This document shows positions 1 through 6,954 of a stretch of DNA of 21,393 bases, piece by piece. Numbering within the stretch: the first letter of the stretch is position 1; every line of letters begins with the position of its first letter. Under the pieces are notes generated by a model. It was not told where the DNA came from. It did not search any database and saw nothing but the letters and a program-made list of their open reading frames with translations. Source of the stretch: Bacteroidales bacterium (lineage in GTDB: Bacteria > Bacteroidota > Bacteroidia > Bacteroidales > Bacteroidaceae); the NCBI GenBank assembly GCA_004558535.1, contig SFCP01000052.1, positions 1 to 21,393 of the forward strand. The letters run 5' to 3'. The translations under genes and the position numbers were made by a program.

Positions 1-47
1 TCCACAATGCGGTTCTTCTCCGCACGACTGAATTTTGATAATGGCAT
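1..47 (-). CDS. Possible 5' end of a gene running off the left edge
   Basis: On the minus strand an ATG at 47-45 opens a frame that stays open to the window edge and reads MPLSKFSRAEKNRIV. The mix of charged and hydrophobic residues is plausible for a real N-terminus, but fifteen residues are too few to name a family. A sequence close to the Bacteroidetes -7 element (TAATTTTA, minus strand 61-54) lies directly upstream, which would leave almost no leader. The plus-strand frame over the same bases looks less protein-like. This is a weak call. Confidence 0.3.
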   Translation of the reverse strand, partial: MPLSKFSRAEKNRIV

Positions 48-153
48 TGTACTAAAATTAGATGATTTTTTGGTCAACCTATTTCAGTACAAGACACCAC
101 GGCACACGCTCCACGGATGTGCATATACCTCCTGCAAGGCCGGCAGAGGAAAG

Positions 154-190
154 GAATATTTCGGTACAAGACCGCCATACCGAAATATTC
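154..190. repeat. Perfect 13-bp inverted repeat
   Basis: GAATATTTCGGTA at 154-166 is repeated as its exact reverse complement at 178-190, with an 11-base spacer. Weaker complementarity continues outward, with GCCGGC and AGAGG-type segments on both sides, so a larger cruciform or RNA hairpin is possible. There is no adjacent T-tract, so it does not look like an intrinsic terminator. An operator or a small mobile palindrome is equally possible. Confidence 0.65.
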
Positions 191-267
191 GCGGCCTCTA
201 TGCAGCCGGCAGATGCTCCTGCCTCCGTCCCATTTCACTGCAATCCGTGAGGGGTTGATGCATAGTT

Positions 268-298
268 GGTGTATAGTTGGGCGCGCCAACCATACACC
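268..298. repeat. 13-bp inverted repeat with GCGCG spacer
   Basis: GGTGTATAGTTGG at 268-280 faces CCAACCATACACC at 286-298, with one mismatch and a 5-base spacer. A further direct copy of the left half, GGTGTATAGTT, occurs at 334-344. No T-run follows, so a terminator is unlikely. The function is unknown. Confidence 0.6.
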
Positions 299-446
299 TG
301 CAATTCCCTGTACCGCAAGCATTTAAGCAGTACGGTGTATAGTTTGCAGCAAAATCTTTGGAATAAAATAGCGTATATATGCACGCACGCATGTACGCAC
401 AAGGAATGACTTACGCGGCCCTCCCTGCATGCCGTCGGCCCCATAG

Positions 447-720
447 AAAAAAATACTAAGCACTTAGAAAAAAACTACTAAGCACTTAGTTAAAACTATC
501 CAGCACTTAGAAAAAACTATCCAGCACTTAGATAAAACTACTAAGCACTTAGAAAAAACTACAAAGCACTTAGATAAAACTATCCAGCACTTAGAAAAAA
601 CTATCCAGCACTTAGAAAAAACTACAAAGCACTTAGATAAAACTACAAAGCACTTAGGAAAAACTACAAAGCACTTAGAAAAAACCACAAAGCACTTAGG
701 AAAAACTACAAAGCACTTAG
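447..720. repeat. Tandem array of thirteen 21-bp units with phased A-tracts
   Basis: The heptamer CACTTAG ends at 467, 489, 510, 531, 552, 573, 594, 615, 636, 657, 678, 699 and 720: one 22-base step followed by eleven exact 21-base steps. Each unit is an A-rich segment (A4-A7, sometimes ATAAAA or GGAAAAA), a variable block (CTACTAAG, CTATCCAG or CTACAAAG) and the constant CACTTAG. Where the variable block ends in CTAAG the junction is a near palindrome, CTAAG-CA-CTTAG. Twenty-one bases is two turns of B-DNA, so the A-tracts lie on one face of the helix, which predicts curved DNA. The array lies between the rpsP terminator and the possible gene at the left edge. Confidence 0.9.
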
Positions 721-780
721 TTATCGCCCTACAAAGCCCGCGCGCACGTCCCAAGGCAGCGGCGGCAGGCCCACCCTTAC

Positions 781-830
781 AAAAAGAGAGAGACCGAAAC
801 AAGCGCAGGCTTGTCGGTCTCCCCTTTTTT
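781..830 (-). terminator. Intrinsic terminator of rpsP, probably bidirectional
   Basis: GAGACCG (790-796) pairs with CGGTCTC (815-821), and the stem continues inward with ACAAGC (799-804) against GCTTGT (809-814). On the minus strand the stem is followed by TCTCTTTTTG, giving a U-rich tail 20-70 bases after the rpsP stop codon. A T6 run at 825-830 would also support termination of plus-strand transcription coming from the repeat array. Confidence 0.8.
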
Positions 831-850
831 GCGGTAAAGAATTGCCTTGA

Positions 851-1399
851 TTAAGCTTCTGCTGCGGGAGCTTCTGCTGCGGCTTCTTCTTCGGCCGGTG
901 CATTGGCAGCTGCTTCGGCTTCAGCCTTGGCAGCAGCGATAGCTGCTTTCTTCTCAGCTACTTTCTCGGCTACCTTTGCATTGACAGCCTTTTCAGCTTC
1001 CAGGCGAGCAGCAGCCTTGGCCTGCTTTTCAGCAGCGTCCTTGCTGACGATAGCGCTCAGCTTGGCAGCCTTGGCCTGCTTCCAGGCGTCGAACTTAGCC
1101 TGTGCTGCGGCCTCGTCGAAAGCGCCTTTGCGAACGCCTCCGCGCAAGTGCTTCATCAGCATGACGCCCTCGTCGGAGAGGATGTTGCGCACGGTGTCGG
1201 TGGGCTGTGCACCTACCTCGACCCAATACAGGGCGCGCTCGAAATTCAAATCTACTGTGGCAGGATTGGTGTTGGGGTTGTAGGTACCAATCTTTTCAGT
1301 AAACTTACCATCACGTGGTGCTCTTACGTCTGCGATCACGATGCTGTAGAAAGCATAGCCCTTACGGCCGTGACGCTGCAATCTGATTTTTGTTGCCAT
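851..1399 (-). CDS. rpsP: 30S ribosomal protein S16 with long C-terminal tail
   Basis: The 182-aa protein begins MATKIRLQRHGRKGYAFYSI, the characteristic S16 N-terminus, and keeps the S16 core (IGTYNPNTNP, then VGAQPTDTVRNIL) to about residue 100. S16 is a primary-binding protein of the small subunit that contacts 16S rRNA. The family is usually 80-90 residues. Here roughly the last 80 residues are an Ala/Lys/Glu-rich, probably helical or coiled-coil tail, a type of extension I associate with Bacteroidetes S16. The start at 1399 is preferred over an in-frame upstream ATG at 1453 because it gives the conserved N-terminus and leaves a ~45-base leader after the -7 element at 1458-1451. The gene appears monocistronic, with a strong terminator downstream. 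Confidence 0.97.
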   Translation of the reverse strand: MATKIRLQRHGRKGYAFYSIVIADVRAPRDGKFTEKIGTYNPNTNPATVDLNFERALYWVEVGAQPTDTVRNILSDEGVMLMKHLRGGVRKGAFDEAAAQAKFDAWKQAKAAKLSAIVSKDAAEKQAKAAARLEAEKAVNAKVAEKVAEKKAAIAAAKAEAEAAANAPAEEEAAAEAPAAEA

Positions 1400-1450
1400 T
1401 TTTTTAGGTTTTAATAGGTTTGAACATGCCGCTATCTCGTAACGGCGGCG

Positions 1451-1458
1451 CAAAGTTA
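1451..1458 (-). promoter_or_regulatory. Promoter -7 element of rpsP
   Basis: Read on the minus strand the bases are TAACTTTG, a full match to the Bacteroidetes -7 consensus TAnnTTTG. It sits about 52 bases before the rpsP start codon and downstream of the nadE stop. No clear -33 TTTG was found; CGTTTC a short way upstream is the nearest candidate. Confidence 0.7.
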
Positions 1459-1506
1459 CGACTTATTTTTGAAACGAGCAAGGGTTTGGCGGAGGGAAAG
1501 GCAGAC

Positions 1507-1521
1507 GCGGCCGCCGGCCGC
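1507..1521 (-). terminator. Short GC hairpin after nadE, weak terminator candidate
   Basis: GCGGCC and GGCCGC flank a three-base loop (GCGGCC-GCC-GGCCGC) starting four bases past the nadE stop codon. The following minus-strand bases, GTCTGCCTTTCCC, are pyrimidine-rich but contain no long T-run, so termination would be inefficient or factor-assisted. Confidence 0.35.
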
Positions 1522-1524
1522 TGC

Positions 1525-3489
1525 TCAAGAAAGGGCTTCACACTCGCGCATCCAGATGGCAGCGCACGTATCGCTGGACATCCGCAAGTCGCCGCGGGGG
1601 CTGAGGGAACAGCTGCCGACCTTCGGTCCGTCGGGGAGGCAACTACGCTTGAACTGCTGCGAGAAGAAACGACGATAGAATACTTTCATCCAATGCTTTA
1701 TCGTATCTGCATCATAGACAGGCACGCGCTCGTCGTGTCCGTCAAAGGCCAGGCGGGCCAGCGCAAAGATGCGGGCGGGCCGACGGCCGTGGCGCAGGGT
1801 ATGATAGAGGAAGAAGTCGTGCAGTTCGTAGGGACCCACGAGTTCCTCGGTCTTTTGGACAATCTGTCCCTGTTCGTCGGCGGGGATGAGTTCGGGACTG
1901 ATCGGCGTATCCACGATGTCGAGCAGCGTCTGTGCGCTGTACTCGTCAGCCACGTTGCGCGCCACCCAAGTCACCAGGTGCCGCACGAGGGTCTTGGGTA
2001 TCGAGGCATTCACGCCGTACATGCTGATGTGGTCGCCGGCGTAGGTAGCCCATCCCAGGGCCAGTTCGCTGAGGTCGCCGGTGCCGACGACAAAGCCCCC
2101 CATCTGGTTGGCAGCGTCCATCAGTATCTGGGTGCGCTCGCGGGCTTGTGCATTCTCGTAGGTCACGTCGTGCGTCGTGCCGTCATGGCCCAAGTCGCGC
2201 AGGTGCTGGGTACAGGCATCGCGGATGCTGATCTCGCGAATGGTAACCTGCAGCCCCTGCATCAACTGAATGGCGTTGGTATAGGTGCGGTCGGTCGTGC
2301 CGTAGCCGGGCATGGTGATGCCGATGATACCGCGACGGTCCAGGCCCAAGCGGTCAAAGGCGTGCACACAGACCAGCAGCGCCAGCGTGGAGTCCAATCC
2401 GCCACTGATGCCGAGCACCACGGTCTTCACGCCCGTATGCCGGATGCGGCCGGCCAGTGCCTCGGACTGGATGCAAAGGATTTCCTCGCACCGCTCGGCC
2501 AGGGCCGTACCGGCGGGTACGAAAGGCAGGGGGTCCACCGTACGCTGCAAGACAAAGTCCGCGATGGGGTCCGCCTCCTCCATCTCAATCCACCGATAGC
2601 CGGCACCCTCCGCCCGCATGACCTCCGCGCTGTTGGTAGAAAAGGAAGTATTGACGCGCCGGTCGTGACGGAGTGCCTCGACGTCGATGTCCGCCACGGT
2701 CAGCTGCGGCTGCATGGCGAAGCGCTCGCCCTCGGCCAGGATATGGCCGTTCTCGGCAATGTACGTGCGACCGCTGAAGACCAAATCCTGCGTGCTCTCG
2801 CCAAAGCCACAGGCTGCATACACGTAGGCACAGAGCAAGCGGGCACTCTGTCCTACGACCAGGCTGCGCAGGTAGGCACTCTTGCCAATCAGTTCGTTGC
2901 TGGCACTGAGGTTGAAGACAACGTCCGCGCCGCAAAGGGCATGGCGCGAGGCAGGCGGTACGACGGCCCATAGGTCCTCGCACAACTCGATGGCAAAGGT
3001 GTAGCTGTCGGTGCGGAACAACAGATCGGCCGACAGGGGAACCGAATCGCCACAGATGCGAACCTCGGCACCGGGCTGCAAGTGGAGCGCCGAGTCAAAC
3101 CAGCGCTTTTCGTAAAACTCGTGATAGTTGGGCAGATAGGTTTTCGCCACCAAACCGCAAAGCCGTCCGGCATGCACCACGGCGGCACAATTGTAGAGAT
3201 GGCCTGCATGCTGCACAGGCAAGCCGACAATGGCCGTCAGCCGAGGCAGACTGCGGCTAAATTCCAGCACTTTGAGCAAACCGGCTTCGGCTTGCTCGAG
3301 GAGCAAATCATTGGCAAAAAGGTCCTGACAGGTATAGGCCGTGATACACAGCTCGGGGAAACAGACGACTTCGACGCCCTGTCCCTCGGCCCGTGCCATC
3401 ATGGCTATTATCTGCTCTGCATTAAACTCTATGTCGGCCACGCGGACAGCCGGAACGACTGCGGCGACCCTGAAATAACCATTCGTCAT
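1525..3489 (-). CDS. nadE: Glutamine-dependent NAD(+) synthetase
   Basis: This 654-aa two-domain cytoplasmic enzyme makes NAD from deamido-NAD, ATP and glutamine. The N-terminal nitrilase-type glutaminase domain (about 5-290) carries the expected triad: Glu46 in FPELCITAY, Lys116 in VAKTYLPNYHEFYE and Cys170 in ELCEDLW. The C-terminal synthetase domain (about 325-640) has the pyrophosphate-binding SGGLDS loop at 362-367, followed by GITMPGYGTT and GTGDLSELALGW. Length and order match the long eukaryote-like/Bacteroidetes form rather than the short ammonia-dependent enzyme. It lies 80 bp downstream of the fucosidase on the same strand, with an 18-bp tandem repeat between them. I see no TAnnTTTG element in that gap, so co-transcription with the fucosidase is possible but functionally unexpected. 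No frame damage is visible. Confidence 0.97.
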   Translation of the reverse strand: MTNGYFRVAAVVPAVRVADIEFNAEQIIAMMARAEGQGVEVVCFPELCITAYTCQDLFANDLLLEQAEAGLLKVLEFSRSLPRLTAIVGLPVQHAGHLYNCAAVVHAGRLCGLVAKTYLPNYHEFYEKRWFDSALHLQPGAEVRICGDSVPLSADLLFRTDSYTFAIELCEDLWAVVPPASRHALCGADVVFNLSASNELIGKSAYLRSLVVGQSARLLCAYVYAACGFGESTQDLVFSGRTYIAENGHILAEGERFAMQPQLTVADIDVEALRHDRRVNTSFSTNSAEVMRAEGAGYRWIEMEEADPIADFVLQRTVDPLPFVPAGTALAERCEEILCIQSEALAGRIRHTGVKTVVLGISGGLDSTLALLVCVHAFDRLGLDRRGIIGITMPGYGTTDRTYTNAIQLMQGLQVTIREISIRDACTQHLRDLGHDGTTHDVTYENAQARERTQILMDAANQMGGFVVGTGDLSELALGWATYAGDHISMYGVNASIPKTLVRHLVTWVARNVADEYSAQTLLDIVDTPISPELIPADEQGQIVQKTEELVGPYELHDFFLYHTLRHGRRPARIFALARLAFDGHDERVPVYDADTIKHWMKVFYRRFFSQQFKRSCLPDGPKVGSCSLSPRGDLRMSSDTCAAIWMRECEALS

Positions 3490-3509
3490 GGGGATTATGT
3501 TTTTTGGGG

Positions 3510-3549
3510 ATAGTTGCTATAGGGGCTATAGTTACTATAGGGGGTATAG
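3510..3549. repeat. 18-bp tandem repeat, about two copies, ahead of nadE
   Basis: ATAGTTGCTATAGGGGCT (3510-3527) is followed directly by ATAGTTACTATAGGGGGT (3528-3545), 16 of 18 bases identical, then by the start of a third copy (ATAG). The units contain CTATAG, a 6-bp palindrome. The block occupies the gap between the fucosidase stop and the nadE start, about 20 bp before the nadE ATG. It could be a binding site for a regulator or a simple slippage product. Confidence 0.75.
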
Positions 3550-3569
3550 ATTTTGATGGATGCTTGAAA

Positions 3570-4898
3570 TCAGTCCAGGCCGCCGCATCTGACCTCGATG
3601 ATATAGTCGATGCAATCCTCGGGAATGTCGAGGTCGAGCGTCAGACAGTTGCGACGGAACATATACTTGAGCGGCCGGCCGTCGGGGAAAGAACGCACCT
3701 CGCGAACACGTGCCGGGATATTGACTTGCAGTTGGGTCAGCGACGGATCGAGGACATGCAGGTAGAGCGTCTCGCCACGCCGTGTGGACACAATCGTATC
3801 CCCCTGGGCTATGCCGCCGGCCCGCGTTCCATAAATCGCCTTGCCGTTGGCCCGGGTCCATGCGCCGATTTCCTGCAGGCGCTGCAAGGCAGCAGCAGGC
3901 AGCTCGCCATTGGGCTGCGGGCCGATGTTGAGCAAAAGGTTCGCCCCCTTGGCCGCAGTACGCACCAAGAGGTGTATCAGTTCCGGCGTAGACTTGTAGT
4001 TCTGGTCCGCCACCTTGTAGCCCCACATGCCGTTCATGGTCTGACAGGTCTCGAGCGGGAGGTCGGCCACGCTCTGTCCGGAGAGGCCAGCCTTGTTTTC
4101 ACCCGGCACATCACGCTCGAAGATCTGGATATCCTCGCCGGGGAAAGGCGAAAGGTGATGATTGTTGCCCACCAGACAGGCCGGCTGCAGCTGATGGATT
4201 AGTTCGTACTGCGGTCCGAGCTGCCAGTCGAAGGGGATGCTGTCCTGGTCGCGGTCCCAATGGCCATCAAACCAAATCGCTCCCACTTCGCCATAGTTGG
4301 TAAGGAGTTCGCGCAGCTGGTTGTTCATGAAATCATAATAGGAGTCCCAGTTGGCTAGACGCGGGTCCTTGCCCGTGCCCCGTCCGGTACGCCCCATGGG
4401 ATAATCATCGCGCGTCCAGTCGATGTGGGAGTAGTAGAGGTGGAGACGGATGCCCTGCAAGTGGCACTCGTCGGCCAGCTGCTGCAGGATGTCACGGCCG
4501 TAGGGCGTATTCATTATATTATAATCGGAGTATTGCGTATTCCACATGGAAAAGCCATCGTGGTGGCGCGTGGTGAAGCAAATGTACTTGGCACCGGCCG
4601 CCTTGATCGCACTGACCCAGGCCTTGGCATCAAAACGGTGCGGGTAGAAGGCATCGGCCGCCTTGGCATACTCGTCCTTGCTGAGGTTGGCGTTGGTCAT
4701 ATACCACTCGCCCTGTGCAAACAAGCTGTAGATACCCCAATGCAGGAAGATGCCGAACTTGCTGTCGGCAAACTCGCGGCGCGCCTGCAGGTTCTCGGCG
4801 GTCGGTGTGTAGTCCGCCGACACGGTCTGTGCCTGCCCCATCAAAAGTCCACCGCAGAGGGTGGCAAGCAGGAAGCTTTTTCGGAATGCTGTCTTCAT
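3570..4898 (-). CDS. Secreted GH29 alpha-L-fucosidase
   Basis: This 442-aa glycoside hydrolase should release alpha-L-fucose from glycans by a retaining mechanism. Residues 1-23 or so are a Sec signal peptide (MKTAFRKSFLLATLCGGLLMGQAQ), so it acts in the periplasm or beyond. Family GH29 marks are KFGIFLHWGIYS (48-59), the HHDGFSMWNT active-site segment (112-121), the nucleophile Asp211 in GAIWFDGHW, and TMNGMWGY (287-294). Glu261 in IFERDVPG is a candidate acid/base, but I cannot confirm it without alignment. The protein lacks an obvious carbohydrate-binding domain beyond the usual beta-sandwich tail. No SusC/SusD pair or other glycan genes are adjacent, so this is not a typical polysaccharide utilisation locus. 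Its promoter at 4957-4950 diverges from the rnpB promoter. Confidence 0.93.
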   Translation of the reverse strand: MKTAFRKSFLLATLCGGLLMGQAQTVSADYTPTAENLQARREFADSKFGIFLHWGIYSLFAQGEWYMTNANLSKDEYAKAADAFYPHRFDAKAWVSAIKAAGAKYICFTTRHHDGFSMWNTQYSDYNIMNTPYGRDILQQLADECHLQGIRLHLYYSHIDWTRDDYPMGRTGRGTGKDPRLANWDSYYDFMNNQLRELLTNYGEVGAIWFDGHWDRDQDSIPFDWQLGPQYELIHQLQPACLVGNNHHLSPFPGEDIQIFERDVPGENKAGLSGQSVADLPLETCQTMNGMWGYKVADQNYKSTPELIHLLVRTAAKGANLLLNIGPQPNGELPAAALQRLQEIGAWTRANGKAIYGTRAGGIAQGDTIVSTRRGETLYLHVLDPSLTQLQVNIPARVREVRSFPDGRPLKYMFRRNCLTLDLDIPEDCIDYIIEVRCGGLD

Positions 4899-4949
4899 GA
4901 TTTTTCTATCTATTTGAAATTTCCTGAAATCCTACTGATTTCTAACCGA

Positions 4950-4957
4950 CAAAGGTA
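4950..4957 (-). promoter_or_regulatory. Promoter -7 element of the fucosidase gene
   Basis: The minus-strand octamer is TACCTTTG, a full match to TAnnTTTG, about 52 bases ahead of the fucosidase start codon. The identical octamer drives rnpB on the opposite strand 40 bp away. The segment AAAGGTAA (4951-4958) also pairs with TTACCTTT (4970-4977), so the two promoters share an inverted-repeat core. Confidence 0.65.
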
Positions 4958-4997
4958 ATGAATTATTCTTTACCTTTTATGGTTTCATAAAAATTAC

Positions 4998-5005
4998 TAC
5001 CTTTG
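4998..5005 (+). promoter_or_regulatory. Promoter -7 element of rnpB
   Basis: TACCTTTG matches the Bacteroidetes TAnnTTTG element and lies 12 bases before the first base of the RNase P terminal helix, consistent with transcription starting just after position 5010. No convincing -33 TTTG is present; the TTTTA run near 4975 is at about the right distance. Confidence 0.7.
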
Positions 5006-5017
5006 CAATCCCATCAA

Positions 5018-5436
5018 CGAGTAGCCGGACGGCCAATCGCAGGTCCACTCAACCTCCGTGTTGAGTCAAGGAAATGAGGAAAGTCCGGGCAACACAGGGC
5101 AATCCGCTTCTTAATGGGAAGTTATTCGCAAGAGTAAAGTAGTGCAGAAGAAAACAACCGCCCGCCGCCCCTGCCTTTCTCCGTAAAGGACGACGGCGGG
5201 TAAGGGTGAGAAGGCGTGTGTAAGAGACCACCGCCCGCATGGTGACATCGCGGGGCGTGCACCTCGGATGTTGAAAGTTCAAGTAAACCGATGGCAGAGG
5301 GCGGCCCGCCCGATGTATCCCGCATACTCCGTCGGAGGGTAGAACGATAGAGCTTCACGGTGACGGGAGGCGTAGATAAATGATTGGCAGGCAGCCCCGG
5401 CTGCCTACAGAACCCGGCTTATAGTCCGACTACTCG
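5018..5436 (+). ncRNA. rnpB: RNase P RNA (M1 RNA)
   Basis: This is the catalytic RNA of RNase P, which removes 5' leaders from pre-tRNAs. The universal motif GAGGAAAGTCCGGGC is at 5076-5090, and its P4 partner ACAGAACCCGGCTTATAG is at 5407-5424. The ends pair as helix P1: CGAGTAGCCGGAC (5018-5030) against GTCCGACTACTCG (5424-5436). A hairpin ACTCAA...TTGAGT (5047-5066) fits P3. The length of about 419 nt is somewhat long for the bacterial type A RNA, with extra paired material around 5150-5220. A T7 run follows at 5437-5443 and would serve, with P1, as the end of transcription. Exact 5' and 3' ends are estimated from pairing. Confidence 0.95.
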
Positions 5437-5483
5437 TTTTTTTCCTTTTCCCATCCGGCCCATCCGGCCCTCAACCATCAACT

Positions 5484-6908
5484 ATGGCCCGCAAGAAGAA
5501 ACCCCTACCCCTTTTGGAAAATATCACCATCGAGGACGTGGCTGCCGAAGGCAAAGCCATCGCCCACGTGGACGGCTTGGCTGTATTTGTCCCCTATGCC
5601 GTGCCCGGCGACGTGGTAGATCTGCAAGTGCGACGCAAGAAACACAAATACGCCGAAGCCGAAGTGGTGCGATTTCACAAGAAAAGCGATCAACGCGCCC
5701 AACCCTTCTGCCCGCACTTCGGCATCTGCGGCGGCTGCAAATGGCAGTGCCTGCCCTACGAGCGGCAACTGCACTACAAGCAAGAGCAGGTGGAGCAGCA
5801 ACTGCGCCGAATCGGCAAGGTGGAACTGCCCGAAATCTCGCCGATACTGGGCAGCAAGCATACCCGGGCTTACCGCAACAAACTGGAGTTCGGCTTTTCC
5901 AACAAACGATGGCTGACGGCCGAAGAAGTAGCTTCGGGAGCAACGTTTGACAACATGAATGCCGTGGGATTTCACATCCCCGGCGCATTCGACAAGATAC
6001 TGGACATCACGGAATGCCACCTGATGGACGACATCAACAACCGCATCCGCAACGAGATCCGCGACTATGCACTGCACCACGGCCTCACTTTCTACGACGT
6101 GCGGGGCGGCGAAGGACTGCTGCGCGGCATCATGCTGCGCACGTCGGCTACAGGCGAGGTGATGCTGCTCATCCAATTCTGCATGCACCGGGAGGAGGAG
6201 CAACTGCCTCAGGCCCAAGCGCTCATGCAGCACCTGCACACCCATTTCCCCGAGATTTCGGCACTGCTCTACGTGAACAACACCAAATGCAACGACACCT
6301 TTGCCGACCTTGACGTACAGGTATTTGCCGGCAACGACCACATCTTTGAAACGATGGAGGACCTGCGCTTCAAGGTAGGACCGAAGAGTTTCTATCAGAC
6401 CAACACAGAGCAGGCCTACGAACTGTATAAAGTAGCCCGAAGCCTGACCGGACTGACTGGCGAGGAACTTGTATTCGACCTGTACACCGGCACCGGCACC
6501 ATTGCCAACTTTGTAGCAAAATCGGCCCGCCAGGTCATCGGCATCGAATACGTGCCCGAAGCCATCGAAGACGCCAAAGTCAACTCCGCCATCAACCAAA
6601 TCGAGAATACCCTATTCTTCGCCGGCGACATGAAGGACATCCTCAACCGCGACTTCATCGCCCGCTACGGCCGTCCCGACGTAGTCATCACCGACCCGCC
6701 GCGCGCCGGCATGCACGGCGACGTCATTGACACGCTGCTCTTTGCCGCGCCGCGCCGCATCGTCTATGTCAGCTGCAATCCCGCCACCCAGGCACGCGAC
6801 CTCGCCCTGCTCGACAGCCAATACCGGGTCACGGCCGTACAGCCGGTGGACATGTTCCCCCACACGCACCACGTGGAGAACGTAGTGCGGCTGGACCGCA
6901 GGGACTGA
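5484..6908 (+). CDS. rlmD: 23S rRNA (uracil-C5)-methyltransferase, RlmD/RumA family
   Basis: The 474-aa enzyme methylates C5 of a uracil in 23S rRNA (U1939 in E. coli for RlmD) using S-adenosylmethionine. A TRAM RNA-binding domain covers about residues 8-65. Four cysteines of a 4Fe-4S cluster are visible: Cys76, Cys82 and Cys85 in FCPHFGICGGCKW, and Cys178 in DITECHL. The methyltransferase domain has KSFYQTN (301-307), the SAM loop DLYTGTGTIA (332-341), DPPRAGM (404-410), the catalytic nucleophile Cys431 in SCNPAT and the base Glu465 in HHVENVV. It starts 47 bp after rnpB with no clear promoter of its own and leads a run of four plus-strand genes with short gaps. Assignment among RlmD, RlmC and TrmA rests on the TRAM plus Fe-S combination; the precise uracil target is inferred. 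Confidence 0.93.
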   Translation: MARKKKPLPLLENITIEDVAAEGKAIAHVDGLAVFVPYAVPGDVVDLQVRRKKHKYAEAEVVRFHKKSDQRAQPFCPHFGICGGCKWQCLPYERQLHYKQEQVEQQLRRIGKVELPEISPILGSKHTRAYRNKLEFGFSNKRWLTAEEVASGATFDNMNAVGFHIPGAFDKILDITECHLMDDINNRIRNEIRDYALHHGLTFYDVRGGEGLLRGIMLRTSATGEVMLLIQFCMHREEEQLPQAQALMQHLHTHFPEISALLYVNNTKCNDTFADLDVQVFAGNDHIFETMEDLRFKVGPKSFYQTNTEQAYELYKVARSLTGLTGEELVFDLYTGTGTIANFVAKSARQVIGIEYVPEAIEDAKVNSAINQIENTLFFAGDMKDILNRDFIARYGRPDVVITDPPRAGMHGDVIDTLLFAAPRRIVYVSCNPATQARDLALLDSQYRVTAVQPVDMFPHTHHVENVVRLDRRD

Positions 6909-6954
6909 GCGAAATCAGAAATCCATACAGCCGGCCCCACCTCAACCTCACGCC

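Larger units (their letters stand above)
48..446. other. Gene-free region with several inverted repeats
   Basis: No frame here looks like a real protein; the short overlapping open frames in both directions are Cys- and His-rich and mutually contradictory. The stretch holds at least two clear inverted repeats (listed separately) and a third copy of the GGTGTATAGTT motif at 334-344. If the gene start at the left edge is real, this is part of its upstream region. Confidence 0.6.

Noticed and set aside
447..720. CRISPR array
   Set aside because: The 21-bp units are contiguous with no unique spacers of 30 bp or more, and no cas gene is present.
464..802. Minus-strand open frame of repeated KCFVVFS heptads
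   Set aside because: It starts with TTG, runs through the rpsP terminator, and consists entirely of translated 21-bp repeats; the period of 21 being a multiple of three explains the open frame.
1420..2973. Long plus-strand open frame (517 aa) antisense to nadE
   Set aside because: It is a shadow of nadE caused by GC-rich codon usage; the NadE frame shows all catalytic motifs, the antisense frame none.
5122..5358. Short open frames within the rnpB region
   Set aside because: They lie over the structured RNase P RNA, whose conserved motifs and terminal pairing explain the sequence.
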